Origin: Acinetobacter calcoaceticus
GTDB taxonomy: Bacteria; Pseudomonadota; Gammaproteobacteria; Pseudomonadales; Moraxellaceae
NCBI RefSeq assembly: GCF_016508255.1
Contig: NZ_JADVKT010000002.1
Location: 620,001-684,000 of the forward strand
DNA length: 64,000 bases
Direction: 5' to 3'
Shown here: positions 1-9,064 of the stretch, piece by piece
How the letters are laid out: every line of letters starts with the position of its first letter
How positions within the stretch are numbered: position 1 is the first letter of the stretch
Notes under the pieces: model-generated
The model's database searches: none
What the model was told of the DNA's origin: nothing
Seen by the model: only the letters and a program-made list of their open reading frames with translations
Program-made: the position numbers and the translations under genes

Positions 1-11
1 TTATGAATCCC

Positions 12-39
12 GACTAAAATAGTCAAGTTTTTTTATTTT
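12..39 (+). terminator. weak terminator-like hairpin at the window edge
   Basis: A 5-bp stem (GACTA/TAGTC) with a 3-nt loop is followed by a T-rich run. It could end a plus-strand gene lying left of the window. The stem is short, so support is weak. Confidence 0.25.
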
Positions 40-73
40 TAATTCAAGTGCAGGAACAAAATGGAAAAATAAA

Positions 74-721
74 TTAAGCAACCCACAAATTATATATGAA
101 ATAAACAACAAATATTAGGCTAATTATACCAAAGGCGAGGTTAATGTTACGTTGACGCTGCTGTAAGCGAGTAATGCGATTTTGATATTGTTTGATTTCC
201 ACATGAAGTGAATTGATTTCTGAACGTTGTTGGTCAATTTTTTCAAGTAAAGGAGCAATTCGTTTACGTGAAGTAAGGGTTTCTGCCTCATCATCAGGTG
301 TGTTAAACCACTGCTTCCAGTCAGCTAAAAGCTTGGGCAGAGTAAGATGAGAAATCAAATCTAATAGCTCTTTTTTCGTTTGTTCGTCACCATCAATACG
401 CATGTTCTTAAGACTACGCTGGTTTGAAAAAGCGAAAATCTTAATCAAATCGATAAGCGTACTATTGATTTCAAGATCGACACGTCTGTCAAAAGAGTGA
501 ATATCGAACAGCAAACCCTTTTCTGTAAATTGAACATAAAAGTTGAAAAAAGGGAGGTAACTATTGATACGAATAGTTGTTTTGTTTGAAATAAACTTTT
601 TCGCTTGCAAGCGAAGAACACCATCGTGGGTGAGAATAAATGAAAAGAAAGTTTCTAAAATAATTAGAACAATATTCAGCAACAGACGGGGATGTTTTTG
701 TCTTTGTTGCGTTTCACTCAT
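74..721 (-). CDS. hypothetical membrane-anchored coiled-coil protein
   Basis: I do not recognise this 215-residue protein. It has a hydrophobic segment near residues 13-31, a soluble middle, a heptad-like Glu/Gln/Arg-rich stretch around residues 150-190 that probably forms a coiled coil, and a C-terminal hydrophobic segment near 195-213 that looks like a membrane anchor. An AAGGA ribosome-binding site lies about 9 nt before the ATG, which supports the start. It is transcribed away from the phasin gene and has no operon partner in the window. The coding call is good; the function is unknown. Confidence 0.75.
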   Translation of the reverse strand: MSETQQRQKHPRLLLNIVLIILETFFSFILTHDGVLRLQAKKFISNKTTIRINSYLPFFNFYVQFTEKGLLFDIHSFDRRVDLEINSTLIDLIKIFAFSNQRSLKNMRIDGDEQTKKELLDLISHLTLPKLLADWKQWFNTPDDEAETLTSRKRIAPLLEKIDQQRSEINSLHVEIKQYQNRITRLQQRQRNINLAFGIISLIFVVYFIYNLWVA

Positions 722-929
722 AAAAGTTTATCCTTACAAATAGCAGTTAACCGAAGAATGGGACATCCTATCCCAAACTTTAATAAATGTCCTGTTAAAT
801 ATATTTACATGACTTAATTGCTTTGTAGAACAGTTTTGTAAATGGATCAAGTCTTTACTTTGATATTATAGAAATATTTTGTGGTCAAATCAGTCATCAA
901 CTCTCTCATCTGATTAGGAGCTTAGATCA

Positions 930-1385
930 ATGGATAATGCAAATATAGATACCCAGACAGAAGAGTCAGAAGAAAAAACTAAATTAAAATCAAAAAGTTC
1001 AAGAAAATCGGCTTTGGATTTTAGAAAGTATACCAAGCAAATTTGGTTAGCAGGGCTAGGGGCTTTTTCACGCGCGGAAGAAGAAGGTAATAAGCTATTT
1101 GATTCTTTGGTCAAAGTCGGTGAAGAGTTAGAATCTAAAACGGGCGATTTAGCAGATACTACTGTTGGTAAGGTCACAGAAAAAGCAAAAGAATCTGTAT
1201 CTGAAACAAAAGATAAAGTAGAAAAAATTCTTGATACCAGTGTTAACCATTCTTTAAACCGGATTGGATTGGTCACTCCGAAGGATTTACAGCACATTGA
1301 ACAGCTCTTGGTACAGCTCCATATTAAGGTCGATGCTTTAATAGAAGAAAACCAACAGTTGAAAGAAAAATTGAATAAAAAGTAA
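930..1385 (+). CDS. phasin / poly(hydroxyalkanoate) granule-associated protein
   Basis: This 151-residue protein resembles the PhaI/PhaF phasins that coat intracellular polyhydroxyalkanoate granules. The N-terminus is charged (Lys/Glu/Ser). It is followed by the diagnostic phasin segment around residues 30-60 (KQIWLAGLGAFSRAEEEG), an amphipathic helical stretch and a C-terminal heptad pattern likely to mediate oligomerisation. An AGGAGC site precedes the ATG at good spacing. No PHA synthase gene is adjacent, although a PhaC-like hydrolase lies near 39 kb, so a broader stress role at the granule or nucleoid is possible. Confidence 0.85.
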   Translation: MDNANIDTQTEESEEKTKLKSKSSRKSALDFRKYTKQIWLAGLGAFSRAEEEGNKLFDSLVKVGEELESKTGDLADTTVGKVTEKAKESVSETKDKVEKILDTSVNHSLNRIGLVTPKDLQHIEQLLVQLHIKVDALIEENQQLKEKLNKK

Positions 1386-1553
1386 AAAATGTTGGGATTT
1401 AGCAAATATATAACAGTTTTTTAGCATTTATTTTCGCTAAAAGCCCTGCTCTAGTATTGCGTTTTCCCCCAAAGCATTGCTATAAAGGCGTCATGGCCTT
1501 TTAAACTATAGCCTTGGACCTTAAACAAACGATATTAAGAGGATGTTTTATTC

Positions 1554-1826
1554 ATGAATAAATCAGAATTAATCGATGCAATTGCTGAAAAAGGGGGAGT
1601 ATCTAAGACTGATGCAGGCAAGGCACTCGATGCGACAATTGCGTCAATTACTGAAGCCCTTAAAAAAGGTGACACAGTAACTTTAGTTGGTTTTGGTACT
1701 TTCAGTGTTAAAGAACGTGCTGCACGCACTGGTCGTAACCCTAAAACTGGTGAAGAGCTTCAAATTAAAGCAACAAAAGTACCTAGTTTCAAAGCTGGTA
1801 AAGGTCTTAAAGATTCAGTAGCTTAA
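1554..1826 (+). CDS. hupB: DNA-binding protein HU-beta
   Basis: This 90-residue histone-like protein has the normal HU length. It compacts and bends DNA as a dimer in the nucleoid. The beta-arm signature is intact near residues 46-70 ([20 protein letters not shown]), and the C-terminal [11 protein letters not shown] matches the family. It lies directly upstream of ppiD, the order known from lon-hupB-ppiD regions of other gammaproteobacteria. It has its own terminator. The AAGAGGA upstream is a good ribosome-binding site. Confidence 0.97.
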   Translation: MNKSELIDAIAEKGGVSKTDAGKALDATIASITEALKKGDTVTLVGFGTFSVKERAARTGRNPKTGEELQIKATKVPSFKAGKGLKDSVA

Positions 1827-1842
1827 TCTTTTAAGATGATTA

Positions 1843-1868
1843 AACGCGCCAATATAGGCGCGTTTTTT
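1843..1868 (+). terminator. rho-independent terminator of hupB
   Basis: The 8-bp GC-rich stem AACGCGCC/GGCGCGTT with a 6-nt loop is followed by a T-run, 16 nt after the hupB stop. Confidence 0.9.
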
Positions 1869-1957
1869 ATTAAAAATCTGAATTGACCAATATTGCTCAT
1901 TCATTGATTGTGGTTTTTCAGTTAAAATTCTCCTCGAAATAAAATATTGGAATACTT

Positions 1958-3823
1958 ATGGAATCGTTTCGTACAGTCATTAAGGGTTGGCTCGGCAAAG
2001 TCCTTCTAATTTTGTTTTTGACCCCTTTAGCACTTGTAGGTATTGAAGGATATTTTAATAGGGGAAACAAGGCTGATGTTGCAAAGACAGTAAATGGCCA
2101 AGAAATATCTAAAAAAGACCTTGAAACTTTAACTCAGTCTTACAAACAACAATATTTAGCTGCTGTTAAAGGTGATGAGAGTTTACTTAATTTACCTGTT
2201 ATTCAGGCTAAAGCACTCGATATTTTAGTGTCACGTAATTTACTCATTCAACAAGCTGAAAAATTAGGTATTTCATTGAGTGATACTCAGATTGAGCAAA
2301 TGTTAGCTCAGCAGCCTAGTTTGCAAGAGAATGGACAATTCTCGCAAAAACTCTATGAAAATTATTTACGTTCTATTGGTATGACGAGTCAGGGCTTAAT
2401 ATCTAGCCTTCGTCAAGATCATGCTTTAAAAATGCTAACATCAACTTTTTCTGATTACTCTCTGGTAAGTAAAGTTGATTTAATGCAAATTGCGAATTTG
2501 CAAACTGAACAACGTACATTACATTTGGCTAGTATTAAATTAGATGGTTATAAAACAGGTTTAACTGCATCTAATCAAGAAGCTACAGATTATTACAACA
2601 AGCATCAAAATGAGTTTAAACAACTGGCTTCTGTTGATGTGGATTATGTTGTGCTATCTCCATCAATGATGGCTAAACCAGCTCCTGCAACTGAAGCTGA
2701 ACTTCAGCAGGCATATAGCAAGTTTGTTGAAACTCAGAAAAAAGATGCTAAACGGACTGTGAAGCATATTTTAATTACTACTGATGCTCGTGATGATGCC
2801 GCTGCTCAAAAACTTGCAAAAGAAGTATATGCCAAAATTCAAGGCGGTCTTACATTTGCACAAGCTGCATCTCAGTTCTCTGAAGACCCAAGTTCAAAAA
2901 CGAAGGGTGGTTTAGTTGAGGCATATGCACCGGGTGTTTTCTCTGATGCATTTGATAAAACTGTTTTAAGTTTAAAAAGTGGTCAAGTTTCACAGCCAGT
3001 GAAAACTCAATATGGTTATCATATTATTGAAGTTGAAACTCAAGCTAACCAGATTCCTTCATTTGAGTCTGAAAAAGCTCGTTTAGTAGCAGAAGTTGAG
3101 AAGAATAAAATTGCCAATGTTTATTCTGATTCAGTAAATAGTTTAAATGAAATGGTTGTAGGTAATGATTCTTTAGAAGGCATTGTACAAGAAGTTAAGA
3201 GTACAAAAGTTGAATCATTAAATGGCGTAACCTTAGCTACACAAAATCCATATTTAAGTCAGCCAAACGTTAAAATTAAGCTATTTAATGATGATGTTAA
3301 AAATGGTGACCGTAATGCATCATCTAATATTCAGTTAGCGAATGGTGATACGGTATGGATTAAAGTGCGTGATTATCATGCTGCTGGTGTGAAGCCTTTA
3401 GCACAAGCGATGAATGATGCAAAAGCAAAAGTTATCGATGAAAAAGCACGTAAAGCTGTTCAAGCAAAAATTGCTACAATGTTGGCTGAATTTAAAACTC
3501 AACCAGCAGATCAAGTTGTTGCTAAAAATAAAGTGACATTCGAATCAGCTGGTGTATTTACTCGTTCACAAGGATTAAAACGCGAAATTGAACGCGCAGC
3601 GTTTAGCTTAGCTACACCTAAACCAGGTATGTGGTCTGTTACAACAGCGAATTTACCAAATGAGCTGGTTGTTGTCGCAGTTTCAAATGTAAATTCATCT
3701 GCTGCGAATGCTATTCCTGCTGATCAATTACAACAATTAAAACAACTTTATCGCCAATCGCGTGGTCAACAAATATTGGAAGATTACAGTCAATATTTAA
3801 AATCACATGCGAAAATTAAATAG
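1958..3823 (+). CDS. ppiD: periplasmic folding chaperone PpiD (SurA-N / parvulin)
   Basis: This 621-residue inner-membrane-anchored chaperone helps outer-membrane and secreted proteins leave the Sec translocon. One transmembrane helix lies at residues 13-31, followed by a SurA-like N-terminal chaperone region. A parvulin-type peptidyl-prolyl isomerase domain spans about residues 264-360 (starting VKHILI, with the GG-L-F-A-S-D pattern and YGYHIIEVE at the end). The C-terminal SurA-like half completes the usual PpiD length. Its position behind hupB agrees with conserved gene order. Confidence 0.95.
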   Translation: MESFRTVIKGWLGKVLLILFLTPLALVGIEGYFNRGNKADVAKTVNGQEISKKDLETLTQSYKQQYLAAVKGDESLLNLPVIQAKALDILVSRNLLIQQAEKLGISLSDTQIEQMLAQQPSLQENGQFSQKLYENYLRSIGMTSQGLISSLRQDHALKMLTSTFSDYSLVSKVDLMQIANLQTEQRTLHLASIKLDGYKTGLTASNQEATDYYNKHQNEFKQLASVDVDYVVLSPSMMAKPAPATEAELQQAYSKFVETQKKDAKRTVKHILITTDARDDAAAQKLAKEVYAKIQGGLTFAQAASQFSEDPSSKTKGGLVEAYAPGVFSDAFDKTVLSLKSGQVSQPVKTQYGYHIIEVETQANQIPSFESEKARLVAEVEKNKIANVYSDSVNSLNEMVVGNDSLEGIVQEVKSTKVESLNGVTLATQNPYLSQPNVKIKLFNDDVKNGDRNASSNIQLANGDTVWIKVRDYHAAGVKPLAQAMNDAKAKVIDEKARKAVQAKIATMLAEFKTQPADQVVAKNKVTFESAGVFTRSQGLKREIERAAFSLATPKPGMWSVTTANLPNELVVVAVSNVNSSAANAIPADQLQQLKQLYRQSRGQQILEDYSQYLKSHAKIK

Positions 3824-3834
3824 TAATTTGATTC

Positions 3835-3866
3835 AATAAAAAAAGCGCCTCGGCGCTTTTTTTATT
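3835..3866 (+). terminator. bidirectional terminator between ppiD and alkR
   Basis: The perfect inverted repeat (AAAAAAAGCGCC/GGCGCTTTTTTT, 2-nt loop) has A/T runs on both sides. It can therefore end both convergent genes. Confidence 0.92.
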
Positions 3867-3871
3867 GGTAG

Positions 3872-4834
3872 TTAATCTAAGCTGTGTTCAATATATTGTT
3901 GTCTATATTGTTTAGGAGATAAATCAAAAATTCGTTTGAATGCCTGACTGAATGCTGTTTCGGATGAGTAACCGACCTTATTTGATATTTGCTGAATTGA
4001 TAAGTTACTCGTGCGTAAATATTGACTTGCTAAGCGGAAACGATAATGTTGTAAGTAAGTTAGAGGTGGTTCACCAATAACACTACTAAATAGGTTTGCA
4101 AATTTAGAGCGAGACATACAGCATTGTTCAGCTAAAGATTCAACTGTCCATGTGACTTCAGGTTGGCTATGAATAGCAGAGAGTGCATTACTCAGCTCAG
4201 GATGCGTTAAGGCACTTAACCAGTTTTGTTGATCTGTCATCTGTTGAATATGATCACGAATGCATTCAATGAGCAAAATACTGACTAAGTGATCAATAAT
4301 TTTGTCATGACCCGGCCTGATTTTTTGAGTTTCAATTGCGAGAAAATAAAGTCCAATTTGTAACCATTCAGGTGGGTTAGTTTGATTTTCATGCTGAATA
4401 TGCATGATGGCCGGCAGCGCATTAATGAGCGGTCCAGCCATATGAGTATCAATTTGGCAGCGTAAACATAGCAATAATGTATTATCTGGAGATGAAGTAC
4501 CAAACTCGATTGCGTCTTGTCTGTGACCGTTAAAAAGTGAAGTGATATCTAGAGAATTTACCAGCTTACTCGCTGTTGATTTTGAGTCAGTTGCACTATG
4601 TGCTTTCCCTGAAGGAATTAAAATAATATCACCAGCAGCCGCAGTTATTTTTTCTGAAGCGTTAAGTTGAATATATACTGAACCAGTTAAAACAATATAA
4701 GCAAGTAAAGCAGATTGATCTTGTGTTTTAAAAGCCCATTCTCCTTGCGCTTTTAAATAGATGTATTCAGACTTATTAAGGTGAATATCATCAAAAAATT
4801 TACTTAGTGCATCCATACTTAAATGATCAATCAT
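3872..4834 (-). CDS. alkR: AraC-family transcriptional regulator AlkR
   Basis: This 320-residue AraC/XylS-type regulator is encoded divergently from alkM. That is the arrangement known from Acinetobacter baylyi, where AlkR activates alkM in response to n-alkanes. The N-terminal part (about 1-190) is a cupin-like sensor domain. The C-terminal 100 residues hold two helix-turn-helix units (LAEQCCMSRSKFANLFSSVI and IQQISNKVGYSSETAFSQAF) and end in the AraC signature PKQYRQQ. The identity as AlkR rests on this neighbourhood; the AraC family call is firm. Confidence 0.9.
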   Translation of the reverse strand: MIDHLSMDALSKFFDDIHLNKSEYIYLKAQGEWAFKTQDQSALLAYIVLTGSVYIQLNASEKITAAAGDIILIPSGKAHSATDSKSTASKLVNSLDITSLFNGHRQDAIEFGTSSPDNTLLLCLRCQIDTHMAGPLINALPAIMHIQHENQTNPPEWLQIGLYFLAIETQKIRPGHDKIIDHLVSILLIECIRDHIQQMTDQQNWLSALTHPELSNALSAIHSQPEVTWTVESLAEQCCMSRSKFANLFSSVIGEPPLTYLQHYRFRLASQYLRTSNLSIQQISNKVGYSSETAFSQAFKRIFDLSPKQYRQQYIEHSLD

Positions 4835-4972
4835 TATTTTAATAAAATTATAGTGAGCTATAAGAATAGATCAACATGTGTTTTTAGGACAAAAAAGTGG
4901 AAGAAAATGCCAAAGACTTTAACATAGGTTTTTTGGACGGTTACTACTGTTAACTAAACACTATTTCTTTAA

Positions 4973-4988
4973 CTATATAGACATATAG
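4973..4988. promoter_or_regulatory. short palindrome in the alkR-alkM intergenic region
   Basis: A perfect inverted repeat, CTATAT-AGAC-ATATAG, lies 17 bp before the alkM start. It may be an operator half or just an AT-rich leader. I know of no defined AlkR consensus to compare with. Confidence 0.25.
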
Positions 4989-5005
4989 AAAAAGGAAATA
5001 TGACT

Positions 5006-6226
5006 ATGAACGCACCAGTAAATGTTCAGCAAGAACTTATGGCAGTGCCTGCGTCTATGCGTGAAATAGATCGCAAACGCTATTTATGGATGATTAGTCC
5101 GGCTTTGCCTGTAATTGGGTTGGCAATTTTAGCTGGTTATCAATTTGGTCCCCGCCCATTAAAAAAAGTCTTTGCATTAGGTGGCCCACTTTTATTACAT
5201 GTATTAATTCCTGCAATTGACACTGTTATTGGAAAGGATGCACGAAATCCGACAGATGAAGAAATTAAGCTTTTAGAAAAAGATCCATATTATTCACGTC
5301 TTGTGAAGAGTTTTATTCCTTTGCAATATGCTGCAAACGTTTATGCATGTTATTTAACAAGTCGTAAAACCACATCTTTTATCGATAAGATTTTGCTTGG
5401 TGTTTCAATGGGGGCAATCAATGGTATTGCAATTAATACAGCTCATGAGCTGAGCCATAAGCATGATCGCATTGACCATATTTTGTCTCATCTTGCTTTA
5501 GTCCCTACAGGTTATAACCATTTCCGTATTGAGCATCCTTATGGCCATCATAAGCGTGCCGCGACACCTGAAGACCCAGCTTCTTCGCGTATGGGGGAAA
5601 CATTTTATGAGTTCTGGCCACGTACTGTGATTGGTTCTTTTAAATCCGCAATAGAAATTGAAACAAATCGTTTAAAACGTAAAGGTAAAGAATTCTGGTC
5701 TTCCGACAATGAATTATTACAAGGCTGGGGAATGACTGCTGCATTCCATACATCCATGTTGGGTATATTTGGAAAAGGCACGCTTCCATATTTAGCGACT
5801 CAAGCTTTTTATGGTATTAGCCTTTTTGAAATCATTAACTATATTGAGCATTATGGTTTATTGCGTCAGAAAAAAGAAAATGGCCAATATGAACGGACTA
5901 TGCCTGAGCATAGTTGGAACAACAATAATGTAGTAACAAACCTATTCTTGTACCAATTGCAACGTCATTCAGATCATCATGCTTATCCGACTCGTCCATT
6001 CCAAGCATTACGCCATTTTGATGAGGCTCCAGATTTGCCAAGCGGTTATGCAAGTATGTTATTACCAGCATTAATTCCTTCGTTGTGGTTTAAAATCATG
6101 GATAAACGTGTTTTTGATCACTATAAAGGTGATTTAAATAAAGCTAATATTTCTTCAAAACGTCGCGCTAAAATCTTTAAGAAATTTGGTGTAGTAGATC
6201 AATCATTAGAAACAACAACTGAATAA
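5006..6226 (+). CDS. alkM: alkane 1-monooxygenase AlkM
   Basis: This membrane non-haem di-iron enzyme oxidises medium- and long-chain n-alkanes to 1-alkanols with rubredoxin-delivered electrons. The three AlkB-type histidine boxes are intact: HELSHK, EHPYGHHKRAATPEDPA and LQRHSDHHAYPTR. Hydrophobic segments precede and separate them. An in-frame ATG lies 6 nt further upstream, but the AGGA site is 9 nt from the chosen ATG and only 3 nt from the other. The chosen start also gives MNAPV, as I recall for A. baylyi AlkM. The length is 406 residues. Confidence 0.95.
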   Translation: MNAPVNVQQELMAVPASMREIDRKRYLWMISPALPVIGLAILAGYQFGPRPLKKVFALGGPLLLHVLIPAIDTVIGKDARNPTDEEIKLLEKDPYYSRLVKSFIPLQYAANVYACYLTSRKTTSFIDKILLGVSMGAINGIAINTAHELSHKHDRIDHILSHLALVPTGYNHFRIEHPYGHHKRAATPEDPASSRMGETFYEFWPRTVIGSFKSAIEIETNRLKRKGKEFWSSDNELLQGWGMTAAFHTSMLGIFGKGTLPYLATQAFYGISLFEIINYIEHYGLLRQKKENGQYERTMPEHSWNNNNVVTNLFLYQLQRHSDHHAYPTRPFQALRHFDEAPDLPSGYASMLLPALIPSLWFKIMDKRVFDHYKGDLNKANISSKRRAKIFKKFGVVDQSLETTTE

Positions 6227-6252
6227 ATAAAAATATTAATTCCTGAAATACG

Positions 6253-6289
6253 AAAGCCCTCTCATTATTTTAATGAGAGGGCTTTTTAA
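6253..6289 (+). terminator. rho-independent terminator of alkM
   Basis: A 14-bp stem (AAAGCCCTCTCATT and its complement) with a short loop ends in TTTTT. It lies between alkM and the convergent acyl-CoA dehydrogenase gene. Confidence 0.92.
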
Positions 6290-6321
6290 ATTTCCGAAAT
6301 TTGGAAATTCCCTTTACACTA

Positions 6322-7527
6322 TTATTTTAATTCACTAGATGATTTGCCAAGTTCACGTCTGGCAATGATCAATTGTTGAATTTGTTGAGTACCTTCAAAA
6401 ATATCAAGAATTTTTGAATCGCGTGCCCATTTCTCTAATAGCTCATCTTCGTTGTAGCCCACACTTGCTGCGAGTTCTACACATTTTAAGGTAATCTCGT
6501 TACCAACACGGCCAGCTTTGGCTTTCGCAATAGAAGCTTCTTTAGAGTTTGGCTTTTTGTTATCTGCCATCCACGTTGCCTTTAACATAAGTAGGCGAGC
6601 AGCTTCCCATTCAGCCTCCATACGGTAGATTTGAGCAGCAAGATTGGAAGCTTGCAGATAAGGTGTTGAATAGTTTGCATCAAGTTGGTCTTTAAAGATC
6701 TCTTTAATGCGCTCTAATGAAGCTTTTGCACAACCAATTGCCATAGCTGCGACTAAAGGGCGCGTATTGTCAAAAGTTTCCATAACGCCCGCAAAGCCTT
6801 TTGCAACATCGACTTCGGCATTTCCTAAAAGATTTTCAGCTGGTACGCGGCAATCCGTAAAGTTAATCACAGCTGTATCTGAGGCTTTAATACCCAATTT
6901 GTACTCAAGTCGTTCAACCTTCATTCCAGGTGTACCTTTGGGTACTACAAATGATTTTATGGCCGCACGTCCAGCCTTACGGTCAAGTGTAGCCCAGACA
7001 ACAACAGAGTCGGCACGCTCACCAGAAGTCACGAATATTTTTTCGCCATTTAAAATATAGTCATCGCCATCTTTTGTTGCAGTCGTACGAATAGCAGCAG
7101 AGTCAGAACCACAGCCCGGCTCAGTAATTGCCATTGCTGCCCATGTTCCTTTGAAACGCTCTAGCTGTTCATCATTTGCGACAGCAGCAATGGCTGAGTT
7201 GCCAAGACCTTGACGAGGCATGCTGAGCAATAAGCCTGTATCGCCATAACACATTTCAATAATGCCCAGAGCTGTCGACATGTTGGTTCCATTAAGAATA
7301 CCTTCGTTATCGGAATCACCACGTTTACCAGCACCTGCTGCGCCTGCATTAATGCCTTCACCACCTTCGTTCATACCATCGATAAGAGAAGCAAGCATAT
7401 CGAGTTCTTTAGGATATGCATGCTCTGCTTTATCATATTTACGCGAGATTGGACGTAAAACATTGATCGCAACATCATGTGCTTGATCAATCATCATTTT
7501 GAATTTTTTAGGATTCTGTAAATTCAT
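6322..7527 (-). CDS. acyl-CoA dehydrogenase, catalytic-type subunit
   Basis: This 401-residue acyl-CoA dehydrogenase probably oxidises acyl-CoA to enoyl-CoA in the beta-oxidation stage that follows alkane attack. The middle domain keeps the flavin/substrate motif ITEPGCGSD. The C-terminal DIFEGTQQIQQ carries the Glu that is the catalytic base in MCAD-like enzymes. However, the usual ERxxFGxxxxxxQ helix is missing, and the GGxGF loop is replaced by AASVGY. Both normally bind the ADP part of FAD from a neighbouring subunit. It is the second gene of a two-gene operon with the other dehydrogenase, 24 nt downstream of it. Confidence 0.9.
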   Translation of the reverse strand: MNLQNPKKFKMMIDQAHDVAINVLRPISRKYDKAEHAYPKELDMLASLIDGMNEGGEGINAGAAGAGKRGDSDNEGILNGTNMSTALGIIEMCYGDTGLLLSMPRQGLGNSAIAAVANDEQLERFKGTWAAMAITEPGCGSDSAAIRTTATKDGDDYILNGEKIFVTSGERADSVVVWATLDRKAGRAAIKSFVVPKGTPGMKVERLEYKLGIKASDTAVINFTDCRVPAENLLGNAEVDVAKGFAGVMETFDNTRPLVAAMAIGCAKASLERIKEIFKDQLDANYSTPYLQASNLAAQIYRMEAEWEAARLLMLKATWMADNKKPNSKEASIAKAKAGRVGNEITLKCVELAASVGYNEDELLEKWARDSKILDIFEGTQQIQQLIIARRELGKSSSELK

Positions 7528-7551
7528 GAAATTATCCTCTGATTGATCAAT

Positions 7552-8844
7552 TTAGGCGTGCAGGCCAGATTGTAAAATTGCAGTTGCGCGTAAATCACGA
7601 TACCAACGTTCTACTGGGTGTTCTTTAGTGAAGCCGTGACCACCCAGAATTTGTACGCCATCTGTACCAATTTTCATGGATTTTTCAGCACAAAGTAGAT
7701 GAGCTAGGTAAGCCTCTCGATGAAACGGTTTGCCTGATTCTGCAAGGCTGGCTGCGTTTAAAATCAACATACGCATTGCATCAATTTCGATTGCCATGTC
7801 TGCAATCATGAAAGCTACACTTTGGCGATGAGAGATAGGTTCGCCAAAAGCTGTTCTTTCATTGGCATATTTAATGCAATATGCTTTAACCGCTTCGCAA
7901 GTACCCACAGCCATTGCACACCACATTAAATTACCTAAATCTAGAAAGGCAGTGTAATCAAAATCTGCTGCACCTAAGCGTAGAGCAGGTGTGTGATTGA
8001 AACGCAATGTAGCAGTCTCAGTTGCTTTAAGTCCCATGGCAGGAGAATTTTTAATGGAAATACTCTCATTGCATTGAACAACAAATACATCCGGCTTACC
8101 GTTAAAGTCCGCATTAACTATGAATATATCGGCAAGGTCGCCTAAAATAACAAGTGTTTTTTCACCATCAATATAGAATTGGTCATTTTCAAGAGACGCT
8201 TTTGTTTTTAGCTCATAAGGGTTAAAAGCAGGGGTCGCTTCTTGAATAGCGAATGTCGCGGTAATATGAGAATCTTCGGCAAAACAGGGTAGGTACATCG
8301 ACTGTACTTCAGTAGATCCCCAGCGTGTAATTGCATTAATGACACTAAACGTGCTGAGTAAACCTGCTGTAAGACTAAAATCACCTTCAGCTAGCTTCTC
8401 AGCAATGAGTAAATTGCTGACAATATTTTGTTCGGCAGCCACACCTCCTAACGCTTCGGGAAGTGCATAATAGTTGAGTCCTAAATCTTCTATATATTGC
8501 CAAAGACTTTCAGGAAACTCGGCAGCATGATCTGCGTCATGTGCTAATCCAAGTAAAACTTCTTGAGCAAATTGGGACATTGCATCAGAAGTCATTTTCT
8601 GTTCTTCGGTTAGGCTTAAATCAAACAGATTTTTTTGCTGTTGAGGCAAACGTTGTTGTGAAATTTGTTTAGGTTTAAATGCTTTTTGAGTCTGGCTTAA
8701 TGCTCTAAAGCCAGCTTTTGAACCTTGGTAAAGTGATTTCTCTACAAATTTACGTAATTTGAGTTGATCAAGTACATCGCTTCCAGCCAATTTTGTGATC
8801 AGCGATAAACCCAAACCCTGAGCTTTATTGATCATACTTGTCAT
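7552..8844 (-). CDS. acyl-CoA dehydrogenase homologue lacking the catalytic Glu
   Basis: This 430-residue acyl-CoA dehydrogenase homologue is the first gene of the pair. It keeps NERTAFGEPISHRQ and QILGGHGF, which bind the FAD ADP moiety. The flavin-domain motif TEPxxGSD is degraded to QEATPAFNPY, and the position of the MCAD catalytic Glu (YEGT) aligns with Gln in ILQSG. The IVD-type alternative Glu is also absent (LDLGNL). It alone is unlikely to be an ordinary dehydrogenase; a complementing partner role with the downstream gene is inferred. A second ATG four codons in is an alternative start. Confidence 0.88.
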   Translation of the reverse strand: MTSMINKAQGLGLSLITKLAGSDVLDQLKLRKFVEKSLYQGSKAGFRALSQTQKAFKPKQISQQRLPQQQKNLFDLSLTEEQKMTSDAMSQFAQEVLLGLAHDADHAAEFPESLWQYIEDLGLNYYALPEALGGVAAEQNIVSNLLIAEKLAEGDFSLTAGLLSTFSVINAITRWGSTEVQSMYLPCFAEDSHITATFAIQEATPAFNPYELKTKASLENDQFYIDGEKTLVILGDLADIFIVNADFNGKPDVFVVQCNESISIKNSPAMGLKATETATLRFNHTPALRLGAADFDYTAFLDLGNLMWCAMAVGTCEAVKAYCIKYANERTAFGEPISHRQSVAFMIADMAIEIDAMRMLILNAASLAESGKPFHREAYLAHLLCAEKSMKIGTDGVQILGGHGFTKEHPVERWYRDLRATAILQSGLHA

Positions 8845-9028
8845 GATTATTGTGTCCTAACACGTTGTTATGGTTTTATGCTGACACGCCTCATAGTAAA
8901 AAACTATGTCGTTACTGACATTCGAAAAATGAGTAGATAAATGGTAGGTAGAAAATAATATTATTATAAATTATTGATTTTATTTATTTAAAATAATTTG
9001 ATTATTGGGGGAATAGAGATGTATTGAC

Positions 9029-9053
9029 TAGAATGACATAGAGTCATTCTAGT
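9029..9053. terminator. hairpin downstream of the ABC1 kinase gene
   Basis: A perfect 10-bp inverted repeat, CTAGAATGAC/GTCATTCTAG, with a 5-nt loop lies just past the stop of the minus-strand gene. It lacks a T-run on either strand, so it may be an RNA-stabilising hairpin rather than a classic terminator. Confidence 0.45.
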
Positions 9054-9064
9054 CCATCACTAGA

